64,000 bases of DNA from Photobacterium sanctipauli (lineage in GTDB: Bacteria; Pseudomonadota; Gammaproteobacteria; Enterobacterales; Vibrionaceae): assembly GCF_003026495.1 (NCBI RefSeq), contig NZ_PYMA01000024.1:1-64000 (forward strand), in the 5' to 3' direction. Positions 42,991-51,341 of this stretch are shown here, piece by piece; position 1 is the stretch's first letter, and each line of letters opens with the position of its first letter. A program made the position numbers and the translations under genes. The notes under the pieces are model-generated. The model did no database searches. It was not told the origin of the DNA and saw nothing but the letters and a program-made list of their open reading frames with translations.

Positions 42991-44061
42991 ATGAAAACAC
43001 TATTTTGGCTTCGCGATGAAGTAAAAGTCGGTGAGCACCGCACAGCACTTACCCCTGAGGGTGCAAAAGCACTGATTGATGCCGGTGCCAATGTTGTGGT
43101 TGAACGAAGCGATACCCGCATTTTTGCTGATCAAGCTTACCTTGATGTTGGCTGTGAGTTGGCAGACGGGCACAGCTGGATGGAAGCGCCAGAGCACGCT
43201 TATATTCTGGGCTTGAAAGAGCTAGCTGAAGAGAGCTTTCCGCTAACACACAAGCACATCTATTTTGCCCATGCATTCAAGGGGCAGGATGAAGCCCCGC
43301 AAATTCTTTCCCGCTTTAAAGCGGGTGGCGGCCAAGTGCTTGATTTGGAATTTCTGCGCGACGAGCAAGGCAGGCGAGTGTGCGCGTTTGGCTACTGGGC
43401 GGGCTACGTGGGTGCCGCAATCGGCTTTTCGGGTTACGTTCATCATTTACACTGTAAAGACACTTACCCTGCGGTTGGCAGCTACCCGGATCGGGCAGAG
43501 TATTTAGCGGTACTGCGTGAGCAAGTGGCCAGTTTGACCGAGGCACCTCGCGTGTTGGTGATTGGCCAATATGGCCGCTGTGGTAAAGGGGCGATGGATC
43601 TCTTTGCCGAACTGGGTATTCAGGCCGATGGCTGGGATATCGAAGAGACTAAAGCGGGAGGCCCGTTCACGGCGATCAACGATTACGATATCTTGGTTAA
43701 TTGCGCGTACCTGGCTGAAGGTACCCCGCCGTTTATTACCCAAGAGAGCCTTGGCACATCACCTCGCCTGAGCATGGTGAGTGATGTCAGCTGCGATCCA
43801 AATAATCCTGATAACCCAATCCGAATTTACAACCAGTCAACCAAACTGGTGAAGCCAATTATTGAGTCGGATGTGGCTGGCCTTTATGTTCAGGCGGTCG
43901 ATCACTTGCCAACGGTATTACCGAAAGAGAGCAGTGAAGATTTTGCTGAGCAATTATTACCGCACTTGCTCACCTTGAGCCAAGGAGCCGATCCGCAAGG
44001 TATTTGGTCAAGAGCAGAAGACTTTTATCGTACGGCAGAAAGTGCTGTCGTCGGTAACTAG
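42991..44061 (+). CDS. Saccharopine dehydrogenase (NAD+, L-lysine-forming)
   Basis: 356 aa, close to yeast Lys1. The first of three ATGs (42985) touches AAAAGGA, so the third, at 42991, is the better start. The catalytic pair is in place: Lys76 in LGLKE and His94 in FAHAFKG, equal to Lys77/His96 of yeast. The segment VLDLEFLRDEQGRRVCAFGYWAG is nearly the yeast sequence, and an NAD-binding VIGQYGRCGKGAM follows. The reaction is saccharopine + NAD+ + water to lysine + 2-oxoglutarate + NADH, reversible. Vibrionaceae make lysine through diaminopimelate, so this enzyme is unexpected. It is in one operon with the NhaC-type transporter, 17 bases apart, under the lysine riboswitch. Confidence 0.93.
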   Translation: MKTLFWLRDEVKVGEHRTALTPEGAKALIDAGANVVVERSDTRIFADQAYLDVGCELADGHSWMEAPEHAYILGLKELAEESFPLTHKHIYFAHAFKGQDEAPQILSRFKAGGGQVLDLEFLRDEQGRRVCAFGYWAGYVGAAIGFSGYVHHLHCKDTYPAVGSYPDRAEYLAVLREQVASLTEAPRVLVIGQYGRCGKGAMDLFAELGIQADGWDIEETKAGGPFTAINDYDILVNCAYLAEGTPPFITQESLGTSPRLSMVSDVSCDPNNPDNPIRIYNQSTKLVKPIIESDVAGLYVQAVDHLPTVLPKESSEDFAEQLLPHLLTLSQGADPQGIWSRAEDFYRTAESAVVGN

Positions 44062-44097
44062 TCATCTTGGTAGTTAAGTAGACTCCAGGGGTTAAAT

Positions 44098-44130
44098 AAA
44101 AAGACAGCCAATGGTTTGGCTGTCTTTTTT
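44098..44130. terminator. Bidirectional Rho-independent terminator
   Basis: AGACAGCCA/TGGCTGTCT with an A run before and six T after. It serves the saccharopine operon and the convergent DoxX gene. Confidence 0.9.
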
Positions 44131-44149
44131 ATTGGGGAGAGACGCTTTG

Positions 44150-44620
44150 CTAAGCCGCTGCGGGTGACCCGGTCTGTTGGCGTTTTTGAACGAGAACATT
44201 ATCCAGCCCCAGTTTGCCTGCACCAGATACCGCCAGCGATACCGACATGGCCAGCAAGGCCAATCCGAATTCATAGCCGCCGTTTGACATGAACAAGCCG
44301 TTTTCAAGGTGAACGGTGACGATGGCAACCACCATGGTGACTGCCAATACCAAGGCTGTCGGGCGGGTTAGCAAGCCCAGCAGAATAAACAGGCCACCAA
44401 AGAACTCCGCCCCTCCGGCCATGAGCGCCATCAGATAGCCAGGCTCAAGGCCGATTGACGCCATCCAGTTACCAGTGCCTTCAAGGCCGTGGCCACCAAA
44501 CCAGCCAAACAGTTTTTGGGCGCCGTGTGCCATAAAGATGATTCCGGCAGGTACGCGCAGCATAAGTGGTGACCATGACGGGGCTGATGATAGAACTTGC
44601 TTAACCAATGTCGTATTCAT
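44150..44620 (-). CDS. DoxX-family inner-membrane protein
   Basis: 156 aa with four membrane helices (about 20-40, 65-85, 90-108, 120-140). The family start LMLRVPAGIIFMAHGAQKLF and the MAGGAEFFGGLFILLGLLTR stretch identify DoxX/YphA-type proteins. Homologues are linked with thiosulfate:quinone oxidoreductase, redox stress or unknown roles. Single gene with its own terminator. Confidence 0.9.
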   Translation of the reverse strand: MNTTLVKQVLSSAPSWSPLMLRVPAGIIFMAHGAQKLFGWFGGHGLEGTGNWMASIGLEPGYLMALMAGGAEFFGGLFILLGLLTRPTALVLAVTMVVAIVTVHLENGLFMSNGGYEFGLALLAMSVSLAVSGAGKLGLDNVLVQKRQQTGSPAAA

Positions 44621-44817
44621 AATGGGTTTCCTTCTGGGCTTTATTTGTCCGTAAATATGAGTCGGAAGTAATTTAAGTATTAAGTTGTTTTGTTAAAGCC
44701 AGTGTAAGAAGGTGGCGCTAAAATGAACATTATCGGTTGTTGAGTAAGTTGTTCTAAAATTTCGAAGGAACCTTTACACTAATTTATATTCAGTTATTTA
44801 AGGGCAGGAGAGTCGCG

Positions 44818-45405
44818 ATGAATAATACGGATATGCTGGGTATTTTAGATTTCTTGCGCCATGCCGAGCAATTGAAAAATACATTGCGAAATGCGCATAC
44901 AAGTAATGGCCGGCAGGAAAGTACGGCAGAACATACTTGGCGATTGTGCCTGATGGTGATGATGTTCGAAAAGGAATTACCTGAAATCGATCATGGCCGG
45001 TTGATGAAAATGTGTGTGATCCACGACTTGGGAGAAGCGATTTCCGGCGATATCGCAGCTATCCATCAAGATCCTAATGTCGATAAATCCCAGCAGGAGC
45101 GCGAGGATCTGCTGACGTTGATGCAACCGCTGCCGTCGTCTTTGCAAGACACCATCCTCGAGTTGTGGGATGAGTATGAGCAGGCTGCTACACCGGAAGC
45201 CAAGATTGCCAAGGGCTTGGATAAGCTTGAGACCATGATTCAGCATAACCAAGGTCAAAACCCGAGCGATTTCAACTACGGGTTTAACCTCACTTACGGA
45301 AAGCAATATACCGATCAATCGCCGCTACTGGCGGCAATTCGTGCCCTTGTGGATCAAGACACCGAGTACCATCATGCCGAGCAACAGCGCGCCGTGGGGA
45401 GTTAG
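44818..45405 (+). CDS. HD-domain hydrolase (YfbR/HDDC2-like 5'-nucleotidase)
   Basis: 195 aa. The HD metal-binding residues are visible: His in ESTAEHTWRLCLMVMM (about 39), the paired CVIHDLGEAISGD (His-Asp near 68-69), and a later Asp in KGLDKLETMIQHN. This pattern is that of HDDC2/YfbR phosphohydrolases acting on deoxynucleoside monophosphates. Cytoplasmic. It ends seven bases before the end of the convergent LysR gene. Confidence 0.9.
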   Translation: MNNTDMLGILDFLRHAEQLKNTLRNAHTSNGRQESTAEHTWRLCLMVMMFEKELPEIDHGRLMKMCVIHDLGEAISGDIAAIHQDPNVDKSQQEREDLLTLMQPLPSSLQDTILELWDEYEQAATPEAKIAKGLDKLETMIQHNQGQNPSDFNYGFNLTYGKQYTDQSPLLAAIRALVDQDTEYHHAEQQRAVGS

Positions 45406-45412
45406 CGCGTTT

Positions 45413-46324
45413 TTAGGGGACGAGTTTCCTTTGCTCGGAAAATGCCACCACGTGTTGAATAAAGGCTTTCAGCACCGGGTTTGCCAGCCGGTTGGCTGGG
45501 TAAACAAGGGACACGGGCACGGCGGGGAGTTGGTAGTTTTCCAAAATGGCGACTAGCTGCCCGCTATCAAGATAGGCTTGCACGATAAACTTTGGCAGCT
45601 GGGCAAAGCCATGACCTCGGATGGCAAAATCGGCCACCAGATCCCCTTGGTTGACTTCAAGCACTGTTTTTACGCTCACCTGAAGCTCTTTGCTACCTTC
45701 TACATACTTCCACTTGCTAGGCTGGCGGTTTGATCCGTCAACGATACAGGGTAGGGCTGCAAATGCTTTCGGGTGCGTCGGTGTTCCATATTGCTCGAGT
45801 ATGGCGGGACTGGCGACAAACAAAATCTCTTCCTGATCAATCTTTCGGGCCACCAATGAAGAGTCCGCTAATTCACCGACACGCACCGCCAAGTCAACGC
45901 CTTCTTCCACGAGGTTGACATAGCGATTCACTAGCAGCCAAGACAAGGTGACATCGGGGTGCTTTTTTAAAAACTCGCTAATTTGTACTTGCACACCAAG
46001 CTTCCCCGAGTTGGCAGGGGCCGTTAGCCGTAAATGACCGGCTATACGGTGCTGGCGCTCATAGGCGCCCACTTCAAGGGCGTCCAGCTTGGCAATAACG
46101 GCCTTAAACTCTTCCCCGTAATACTGCCCTTCAGCGGTCAGGTGCATGGCCCTCGTGGTTCTATAAAGCAGTTGGCAGCCAAAGTGTTTCTCCAAATCGC
46201 TGACTTGGCGGCTGACCGCAGAGGTAACGATATTCAGCTGCCTAGATGCCGCGCTGAAGCTATTGTGCTCGACAACCGCAAGAAAGGTACGCATTGCCTT
46301 GATTAAATCTATTTTTCTTTCCAT
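45413..46324 (-). CDS. LysR-family regulator, divergent from the SDR gene
   Basis: 303 aa. DNA-binding domain: AMRTFLAVVEHNSFSAASRQ followed by LNIVTSAVSRQVSDLEKHFG. Effector domain of the CrgA/PtxR-like group, with ILFVASPAILEQYGTP and DLVADFAIRGHGFAQLPKF. It is divergent from the frameshifted SDR gene, its likely target; about 100 bases lie between. No clear palindrome was found there. Confidence 0.92.
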   Translation of the reverse strand: MERKIDLIKAMRTFLAVVEHNSFSAASRQLNIVTSAVSRQVSDLEKHFGCQLLYRTTRAMHLTAEGQYYGEEFKAVIAKLDALEVGAYERQHRIAGHLRLTAPANSGKLGVQVQISEFLKKHPDVTLSWLLVNRYVNLVEEGVDLAVRVGELADSSLVARKIDQEEILFVASPAILEQYGTPTHPKAFAALPCIVDGSNRQPSKWKYVEGSKELQVSVKTVLEVNQGDLVADFAIRGHGFAQLPKFIVQAYLDSGQLVAILENYQLPAVPVSLVYPANRLANPVLKAFIQHVVAFSEQRKLVP

Positions 46325-46428
46325 GAGAAAAGTAATTTCATTATATGGTTATTTTTCTATTTTATGCACAAAGCTATGCTATCGCCAACAACACAGCAAA
46401 GCCACATTGATGGGCAGGGGAACACAAC

Positions 46429-47035
46429 ATGAAAATTCTTCTTATTGGCGGTAACGGCACAATCGGCAAACGGCAAAGCAGTTGCGGAACGCTTGTCTGG
46501 TCAGCATGAAATGATCATTGCCGGTTATTCATCAGGCGATGTGCAAGTTGACTTAGCCTCTGCCGACTCAATTCGCAACATGTTTGAGCAAGTTGGAAAG
46601 GTAGATGCCGTGGTGTCGACAGCTGGCCAAGCAAGCTTTGCCCCGCTACAAGCGCTAACCGATGATGACTATCAGCTTGCCTTGCAGAATAAATTAATGG
46701 GCCAAGTGAATTTGGTACGTATAGGCCGCGATTACGTGACGGAGGGAGGTTCAATCACCTTGACCTCTGGTGTGTTATCGCGCCAGCCGATGCCGGGAAG
46801 CGCAGCCATTAGCATGGTAAACGGTGCGCTAGAAAGTTATGTAAAAGCAGCAGCTTTGGAACTGAATCAGCTAAAATTAAATGTAGTTGCGCCAGTTTTC
46901 GTTAAGGAAACGATGGCTATGATGGGGATGGATACAGAAGGTGGTGTGTCTGCATCAGATACCGCGAAAGCGTATGTGGTAGCAGTGGAAGGCGATATGC
47001 ATGGGCAAACGCTAGACATTACCCACTATATCTAA
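46429..47035 (+). pseudogene. Short-chain dehydrogenase gene frameshifted by a 7-bp duplication
   Basis: The frame from ATG 46429 begins MKILLIGGNGTIGK, the NAD(P)-binding start of SDR enzymes, then runs out of frame to an early stop. The downstream frame (to 47035) continues with KAVAERLSGQHEMIIAGYSS and SDR features such as VSTAGQASF, GGSITLTSGVLS and MVNGALESYVKAAALEL. At the junction CGGCAAA occurs twice in tandem (46464-46470, 46471-46477). Removing one copy restores a 200-aa protein, IGKAVAERL. The original enzyme would be a small atypical SDR without the classic YxxxK Tyr. It is inactive here, or phase-variable by slippage. Confidence 0.85.
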
Positions 47036-47155
47036 TTGCCTAACTGTTTAGGTTACAGGCCATCTTCTTACTTACAGATAGAAGTGGCCGCCAGCTTATA
47101 CCAGAGGTATAGGCTAAACTCGCTAATTGTGTCTTTATTTTAGACACACTCTTTC

Positions 47156-47179
47156 GCTCAGCGCATGCTGGGCTTTTTT
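47156..47179 (+). terminator. Rho-independent terminator of the SDR gene
   Basis: GCTCAGC-GCAT-GCTGGGC (one G-T pair) then six T. Confidence 0.78.
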
Positions 47180-47327
47180 GTGCCTATCTCCTAGCCAGTG
47201 CTTAATGGCTGCTACCCTCAATAAAGTTGCATTTTATCTCTATGTTTATTGGGGTTTTTATTATAAGATGCATTTAAAAGTAAAGTTAGTGGCTTAGGCC
47301 GCATTAATAATGAAGGAAGGATTGACG

Positions 47328-47411
47328 ATGAGCTTTAAGATGACGTTTGCTGCCATTTATGGTTTTGCTTTCACAATTTCGATGGTTGCCCCTTTGTTTA
47401 TTTTGGCGTGA
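47328..47411 (+). CDS. 27-aa hydrophobic small membrane protein
   Basis: ATG at 47328 has an excellent AAGGAAGGA seven bases upstream. The product starts MSFKMTFAAIYGFAFT and is hydrophobic throughout after residue 5, ending in PLFILA, so one membrane span. No family recognised. It is alone between a terminator and the beta-helix lipoprotein gene. It is too short to be judged by length alone, but the ribosome-binding site and composition support it. Confidence 0.5.
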   Translation: MSFKMTFAAIYGFAFTISMVAPLFILA

Positions 47412-47612
47412 TCGCTTAGTTGGGCATTTCTGCCTGTAAATGCCTTCAAAAGCCGGCGTTTTAATCGGTTTTAAAACAGTTGGTTAAATCCCAAGCGGTA
47501 AAACCTGCCGCTTGGTATGGTTTTCATGACAACAGCCTGACATACCCTGCCCGATTTTTTCCCATGATCCGCGCTCGCAATAACCAAATTAATAACCAGC
47601 AGCACGTATCTC

Positions 47613-48737
47613 ATGACAATCCAACACTCTTTTTCATGGCTATTGAAAGCAGGCGTTTTGGCCTCTTCTTTCTTCCTGTTTGCTTGCGGCGGATCTGCTA
47701 GCACCGCTCCTGATGGTTCGAATGGCGATCCTGTCGTACTCCCAAATCCTGAGCCAGGACCAGGCCCTGGTGACGATGACGACGACTTTGAACCGGAAGT
47801 GCCGGTCGAAGAGGGCATGATCAACGTTGATGGCACCTTGTTCGATAACTTGGCGGATGCACAGTCGGCAATCAACACGGGCAGCCTGGTGGTCATTGGC
47901 AATGGCACCTACTCGCAAGGGCTACACATCCAGCATGATGACGTCACGGTACAGGGCAGCGAAGATACCCACTTCAAAGGTGTTGCTATTCAAGGGAAGG
48001 CAACATTTGTGGTGGACGGTGATAGCGTGACGATTGAAGGTATTGAGTGTAGCGGTGTATCGGTACCGGACGAGAATGGCGCTTGTGTGCGCCAGCAAGG
48101 CAAGGATCTGACCTTGAGTCATGTGCATTTTCACAGCAGCGAGCAGGGTATTTTATCTTCAACGGGCAGCGGCAAGCTGACCATTGAATACAGCCATTTT
48201 GAAAACCTGGGTAAGAATGGTTATGCCCATGCGGTTTATAGTAACAACGACAGTTTGGAAATCCGCTACAGCAAGTTCCACAGCTCTAAAGACCAAGGCC
48301 ATGAGATCAAATCGCGAGCGGCGAGTACGTTGATTGAGTACAGTGAAATCGCTTCACTATCCGGTGTTGATAGCCGTTTGGTTGATATTTCAAACGGCGG
48401 TTCGCTGACGATACGCGACAGTGTGCTGGAGCAAGGACCGAATAGTGCCAACAACCAATTGATAGGCTTTGGCTTCGAAGGTGTCGACGGGAATGTCAGC
48501 CAGTCAGTAGAGCTGACAAATAACATTGTGTTGCTTGAGCGCAGTGCGGGTAATGTGTTTTTAGGTATGCCTGATGATTTAACGGGCGTTGGCGTGACGA
48601 TTCGTGGCAATGATTTCGTTGGCGGCCCATTCAACGATCAGGGCAGCCATGATATCGAAGCCTACAATGATATTTACCCAGACCGAACCAGCTACGGGTT
48701 GGGGCCATTTCCTGAGCTGCCGAATATCGGATTGTAA
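47613..48737 (+). CDS. Lipoprotein with right-handed parallel beta-helix
   Basis: 374 aa. Signal peptide with lipobox LFACG (Cys near 25), then a low-complexity acidic/proline linker (PNPEPGPGPGDDDDD). From about residue 95 the protein repeats short strands with turns (LHIQHDDVTVQG, FVVDGDSVTIEGIECSG, LTIEYSHFENLG, LEIRYSKFHSS, LTIRDSVLEQG), the pattern of pectate-lyase-like right-handed beta-helices. Such proteins bind or cleave polysaccharides; no catalytic residues can be assigned. The ribosome-binding site is weak. Single gene, probably outer-membrane lipoprotein. Confidence 0.85.
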   Translation: MTIQHSFSWLLKAGVLASSFFLFACGGSASTAPDGSNGDPVVLPNPEPGPGPGDDDDDFEPEVPVEEGMINVDGTLFDNLADAQSAINTGSLVVIGNGTYSQGLHIQHDDVTVQGSEDTHFKGVAIQGKATFVVDGDSVTIEGIECSGVSVPDENGACVRQQGKDLTLSHVHFHSSEQGILSSTGSGKLTIEYSHFENLGKNGYAHAVYSNNDSLEIRYSKFHSSKDQGHEIKSRAASTLIEYSEIASLSGVDSRLVDISNGGSLTIRDSVLEQGPNSANNQLIGFGFEGVDGNVSQSVELTNNIVLLERSAGNVFLGMPDDLTGVGVTIRGNDFVGGPFNDQGSHDIEAYNDIYPDRTSYGLGPFPELPNIGL

Positions 48738-48809
48738 TGTTAAGGTATTTTCTTGGGTATATAATGCAAACCATGGACTGGTTGGATATTGGCAATGGGA
48801 TATCAGGGT

Positions 48810-49205
48810 ATGAGAGGAAAATTACCCCTTGTAATCATGGCGTTCACCTTAGCGGGCTGCAGTGCCAATTATGTGGACGACTATATAGCATCACAGGATT
48901 GGCAATCGCTCGGTGAGCAAGATGCGCTCAAAGGTCAAAAGGTGAGGGAGCTGTCCACGCTTGTGAGTGGGGATCTGCCGGCGGCAGAGAACAAATACAA
49001 CTTAGGCTATGAAATTGGCCGTACCGAGTATTGTGATGTTGAAAAGGCATGGCAGCTTGGCAAGTCTGGTCAAGACTACGTTGGTATTTGCGACGGCATG
49101 CCCGATGGCGTTGAATTCAGACGGCAATACAACTTTGGCCATGATAGCTTCGTAATGGACATGGAGCGCGAAAGCTCAACAGATGGGTTTGGCTTTGGGT
49201 ACTAA
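48810..49205 (+). CDS. DUF2799 lipoprotein
   Basis: 131 aa from the ATG at 48810, chosen because the signal peptide MRGKLPLVIMAFTLAGC starts there; the lipobox is TLAGC. The mature part has the DUF2799 pattern: DWQSLGEQDALKG, YNLGYEIGRTEYCDVEKAWQ and RRQYNFGHDS. Function unknown; found as small envelope lipoproteins in Vibrio and relatives. Upstream starts at 48789 (TTG) and 48795 (ATG) are less likely. The terminator at 49256-49282 ends it. Confidence 0.85.
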   Translation: MRGKLPLVIMAFTLAGCSANYVDDYIASQDWQSLGEQDALKGQKVRELSTLVSGDLPAAENKYNLGYEIGRTEYCDVEKAWQLGKSGQDYVGICDGMPDGVEFRRQYNFGHDSFVMDMERESSTDGFGFGY

Positions 49206-49255
49206 ATTGCCTAATTGAACGCCAAAAGTGAGTCTAAAACTACTGTGAGTATCAG

Positions 49256-49282
49256 AAAGCCTGCCTTCGTGCAGGTTTTTTT
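49256..49282 (+). terminator. Rho-independent terminator
   Basis: CCTGC-CTTCGT-GCAGG followed by seven T, after the DUF2799 gene. Confidence 0.85.
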
Positions 49283-49366
49283 GATCTTTTTCTTCTGTCT
49301 TGAAGAGACTACCATTGACCTGTCTAAAGCTTCATAGTTTAGAGTGCATGTCAGAGGTAAAGATTG

Positions 49367-50536
49367 ATGTATCGAATTTCCGAATTGGCCGACATGGTAG
49401 GCTTATCCCGCTCCACATTACTGTATTACGAGAAGCTCGGGCTGATACAAGGGCTTCGGCTTGAGAACGGCTACCGAACATACAGTGATAAGGATGTGCA
49501 GCGGTTGCGGCTATTGCAGCAACTCCATGCAGGTGGCCTGACGCTGAAAGAGTGCCAAGCGTGCCTGGAAGCGAAGATCGATCGCCAGTTATTGCTCAAC
49601 CGTATGCAGCAACTGGACGAGGAGATCGCCCAAAAGCAGCAGTCGAGAGAGCTACTGGCAGCCATGCTAGGGGAAACGGGGATGCAGGCATGGCATCAAT
49701 CGCTGGAGCAGACCGCCCCAGATGCCCATATGGATTGGTTAATTAAGCAAGGCTTCGATAAAGAAGAGGCCTTGAGACTGAAATGGTTATCAAAAGACAT
49801 GAATACACACGAACAGTACATGGCAGATTTCAATACCATCTTCGAAGGTTTAGAACGCTGGGGGCCGGGCTTAGAGGCTGAATCTCTGAAAGCCTTGCAA
49901 AAGGTCCCTTTCTCGCCACAGTCGATTTTGGAAATTGGCAGCGGCAAGGGCACATCAACCAAGCTCTTGGCACGCCACTCGAACGCAAACATTACCGCGA
50001 CAGACAACCATGAATTGGCGTTGGCTGGCTTGGCTGAATTAATTGAACGCGAGGGTCTGTCAGAGCGCATTACCCCGCAGTGTGCCAGTATGACGGATCT
50101 CCCCTTTGACTCGGCAAGCTTTGACCTAATATGGGCCGAAGGCTGCGCATATATCATGGGGGTAGAGAAAGCCTTGAAGCTGTGGCGACATATGCTCCAA
50201 GATGATGGCGTATTGGTACTGAGCGATTTGGTATGGCATACCGAGAGCCCAACACAAGAGCGATTGGCATTTTGGAATAAGGAGTACCCGGACATGACCA
50301 CCGTGGCCGAGCGCGCCAAGCAAGCGCAAGCTGCAGGCTACCGAGTACTTGAGAGCTTTACCCTGAGCGATGATGCGTGGAAGGCTTACTTTGAACCGTT
50401 GCAACAGCGCGTGAACGAACTCAAGCCGAGCATGGCGGAATCTGCGGCACTGAAAGATATCCAAACCGAACTGGATATCTACCACCAAGGTTTCGAGCAA
50501 TTTGGCTATCAGGTGTTTATTTTGCAGAAGGGTTGA
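49367..50536 (+). CDS. MerR-type regulator fused to a SAM-dependent methyltransferase
   Basis: 389 aa from ATG 49367. Residues 1-70 form a MerR winged helix (YRISELADMVGLSRSTLLYY, KLGLIQGLRLENGYRTYS), followed by a coiled coil (about 80-115). From about 140 there is a class I methyltransferase: motif I ILEIGSGKGTSTKLLA (near 178-193), a D/T-rich post-I ITATDNHE, motif IV FDLIWAEGCAYIMG and a GVLVLSDLVW strand. MerR-methyltransferase fusions occur in several bacteria; one may methylate the effector its own MerR part senses, as a drug-detoxification switch (inference). Single gene. Confidence 0.9.
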   Translation: MYRISELADMVGLSRSTLLYYEKLGLIQGLRLENGYRTYSDKDVQRLRLLQQLHAGGLTLKECQACLEAKIDRQLLLNRMQQLDEEIAQKQQSRELLAAMLGETGMQAWHQSLEQTAPDAHMDWLIKQGFDKEEALRLKWLSKDMNTHEQYMADFNTIFEGLERWGPGLEAESLKALQKVPFSPQSILEIGSGKGTSTKLLARHSNANITATDNHELALAGLAELIEREGLSERITPQCASMTDLPFDSASFDLIWAEGCAYIMGVEKALKLWRHMLQDDGVLVLSDLVWHTESPTQERLAFWNKEYPDMTTVAERAKQAQAAGYRVLESFTLSDDAWKAYFEPLQQRVNELKPSMAESAALKDIQTELDIYHQGFEQFGYQVFILQKG

Positions 50537-50580
50537 TGCTTAGGGGGCAGTGTAAACTGACTATTCGCTCACGTTAGCTA

Positions 50581-50618
50581 AAAACGGCAGGCTTCGAAAA
50601 GTTCGAGGCCTGCCGTTT
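50581..50618. terminator. Bidirectional Rho-independent terminator
   Basis: AAACGGCAGGC/GCCTGCCGTTT with an A/T-rich edge on both sides; it serves the MerR fusion gene and the convergent 2H gene. Confidence 0.85.
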
Positions 50619-50642
50619 GCTTTATTGCCCAACCCGATTGAC

Positions 50643-51317
50643 TTATGACAGCTTGATGAGCGGGGTGAACTTGAACATGTTGTCGAAGGTACAGAATTCC
50701 ACTGGCCCATGTTTGAGCAGGCCGAAGGTGGTTGATAGGCGCTCGGCAATGGCATCCGCCGTGGCTTTTACTTCTTCTTTCTCGTGCTCTTCAAGCTCGA
50801 TAACACGGTAGCTCAAGGTGATATGGAAGTGGTAGCTATCGAAATCCGGCATTTCGATGCCAGTGGCATCGCGTAGTTGATTTCGGCTATTGGCCAAGGC
50901 CTGTGCCGATGCTTCATTGGCAGGCTTGATGCGAATCGCTGTGCCGCCAATTGGGCAGTTGTAGACATAGTCAAACACCATCTCGAAGCCGGCATGGGGG
51001 CCAAGCGAGCCTATAGCACTGGCGAAGAAGTCGGTGGTTTGATCGATAGGTGCATCAAGCGGTAGCTTTGAGGTCCACTTCTCAGCGAGTCGAACTTGGT
51101 CACATACCCCTTCGAACACCGTCATGTGCATTGATGAAATTGGCAGGTAAGCGAACTTGTGTCCGCACGCCATCGCCTTAAGTTGATCTTGTGCCCAAGC
51201 GAGTTCGTTGATTAAATCCAGCGTTGGGTTCACGTGGCAAATAAAAGTATTACCGGGAAAGTGACGGACAGAGCCATCCTCGTGGAATTTCACTCCCACG
51301 CTCGGTGCGTATTTCAT
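50643..51317 (-). CDS. DUF1868 2H-phosphoesterase-like protein
   Basis: 224 aa. Two HxT motifs typical of the 2H superfamily are present: SSMHMTVFEG (about 62-71) and YHFHITLSYR (about 160-169), which together form the active site that opens cyclic phosphodiesters. The frame PGNTFICHVNP near the start and the length match DUF1868. No signal peptide. It lies 24 bases before the end of the ROK gene on the same strand and may be read from it. The substrate is unknown. Confidence 0.88.
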   Translation of the reverse strand: MKYAPSVGVKFHEDGSVRHFPGNTFICHVNPTLDLINELAWAQDQLKAMACGHKFAYLPISSMHMTVFEGVCDQVRLAEKWTSKLPLDAPIDQTTDFFASAIGSLGPHAGFEMVFDYVYNCPIGGTAIRIKPANEASAQALANSRNQLRDATGIEMPDFDSYHFHITLSYRVIELEEHEKEEVKATADAIAERLSTTFGLLKHGPVEFCTFDNMFKFTPLIKLS

Positions 51318-51341
51318 AGTTTGATGTTCCAGTGTGTTTAA

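Noticed and set aside
49696..50319. Open frame on the minus strand antisense to the MerR-methyltransferase gene (207 codons)
   Set aside because: No start signal or motif; the sense frame is a clear fusion protein.
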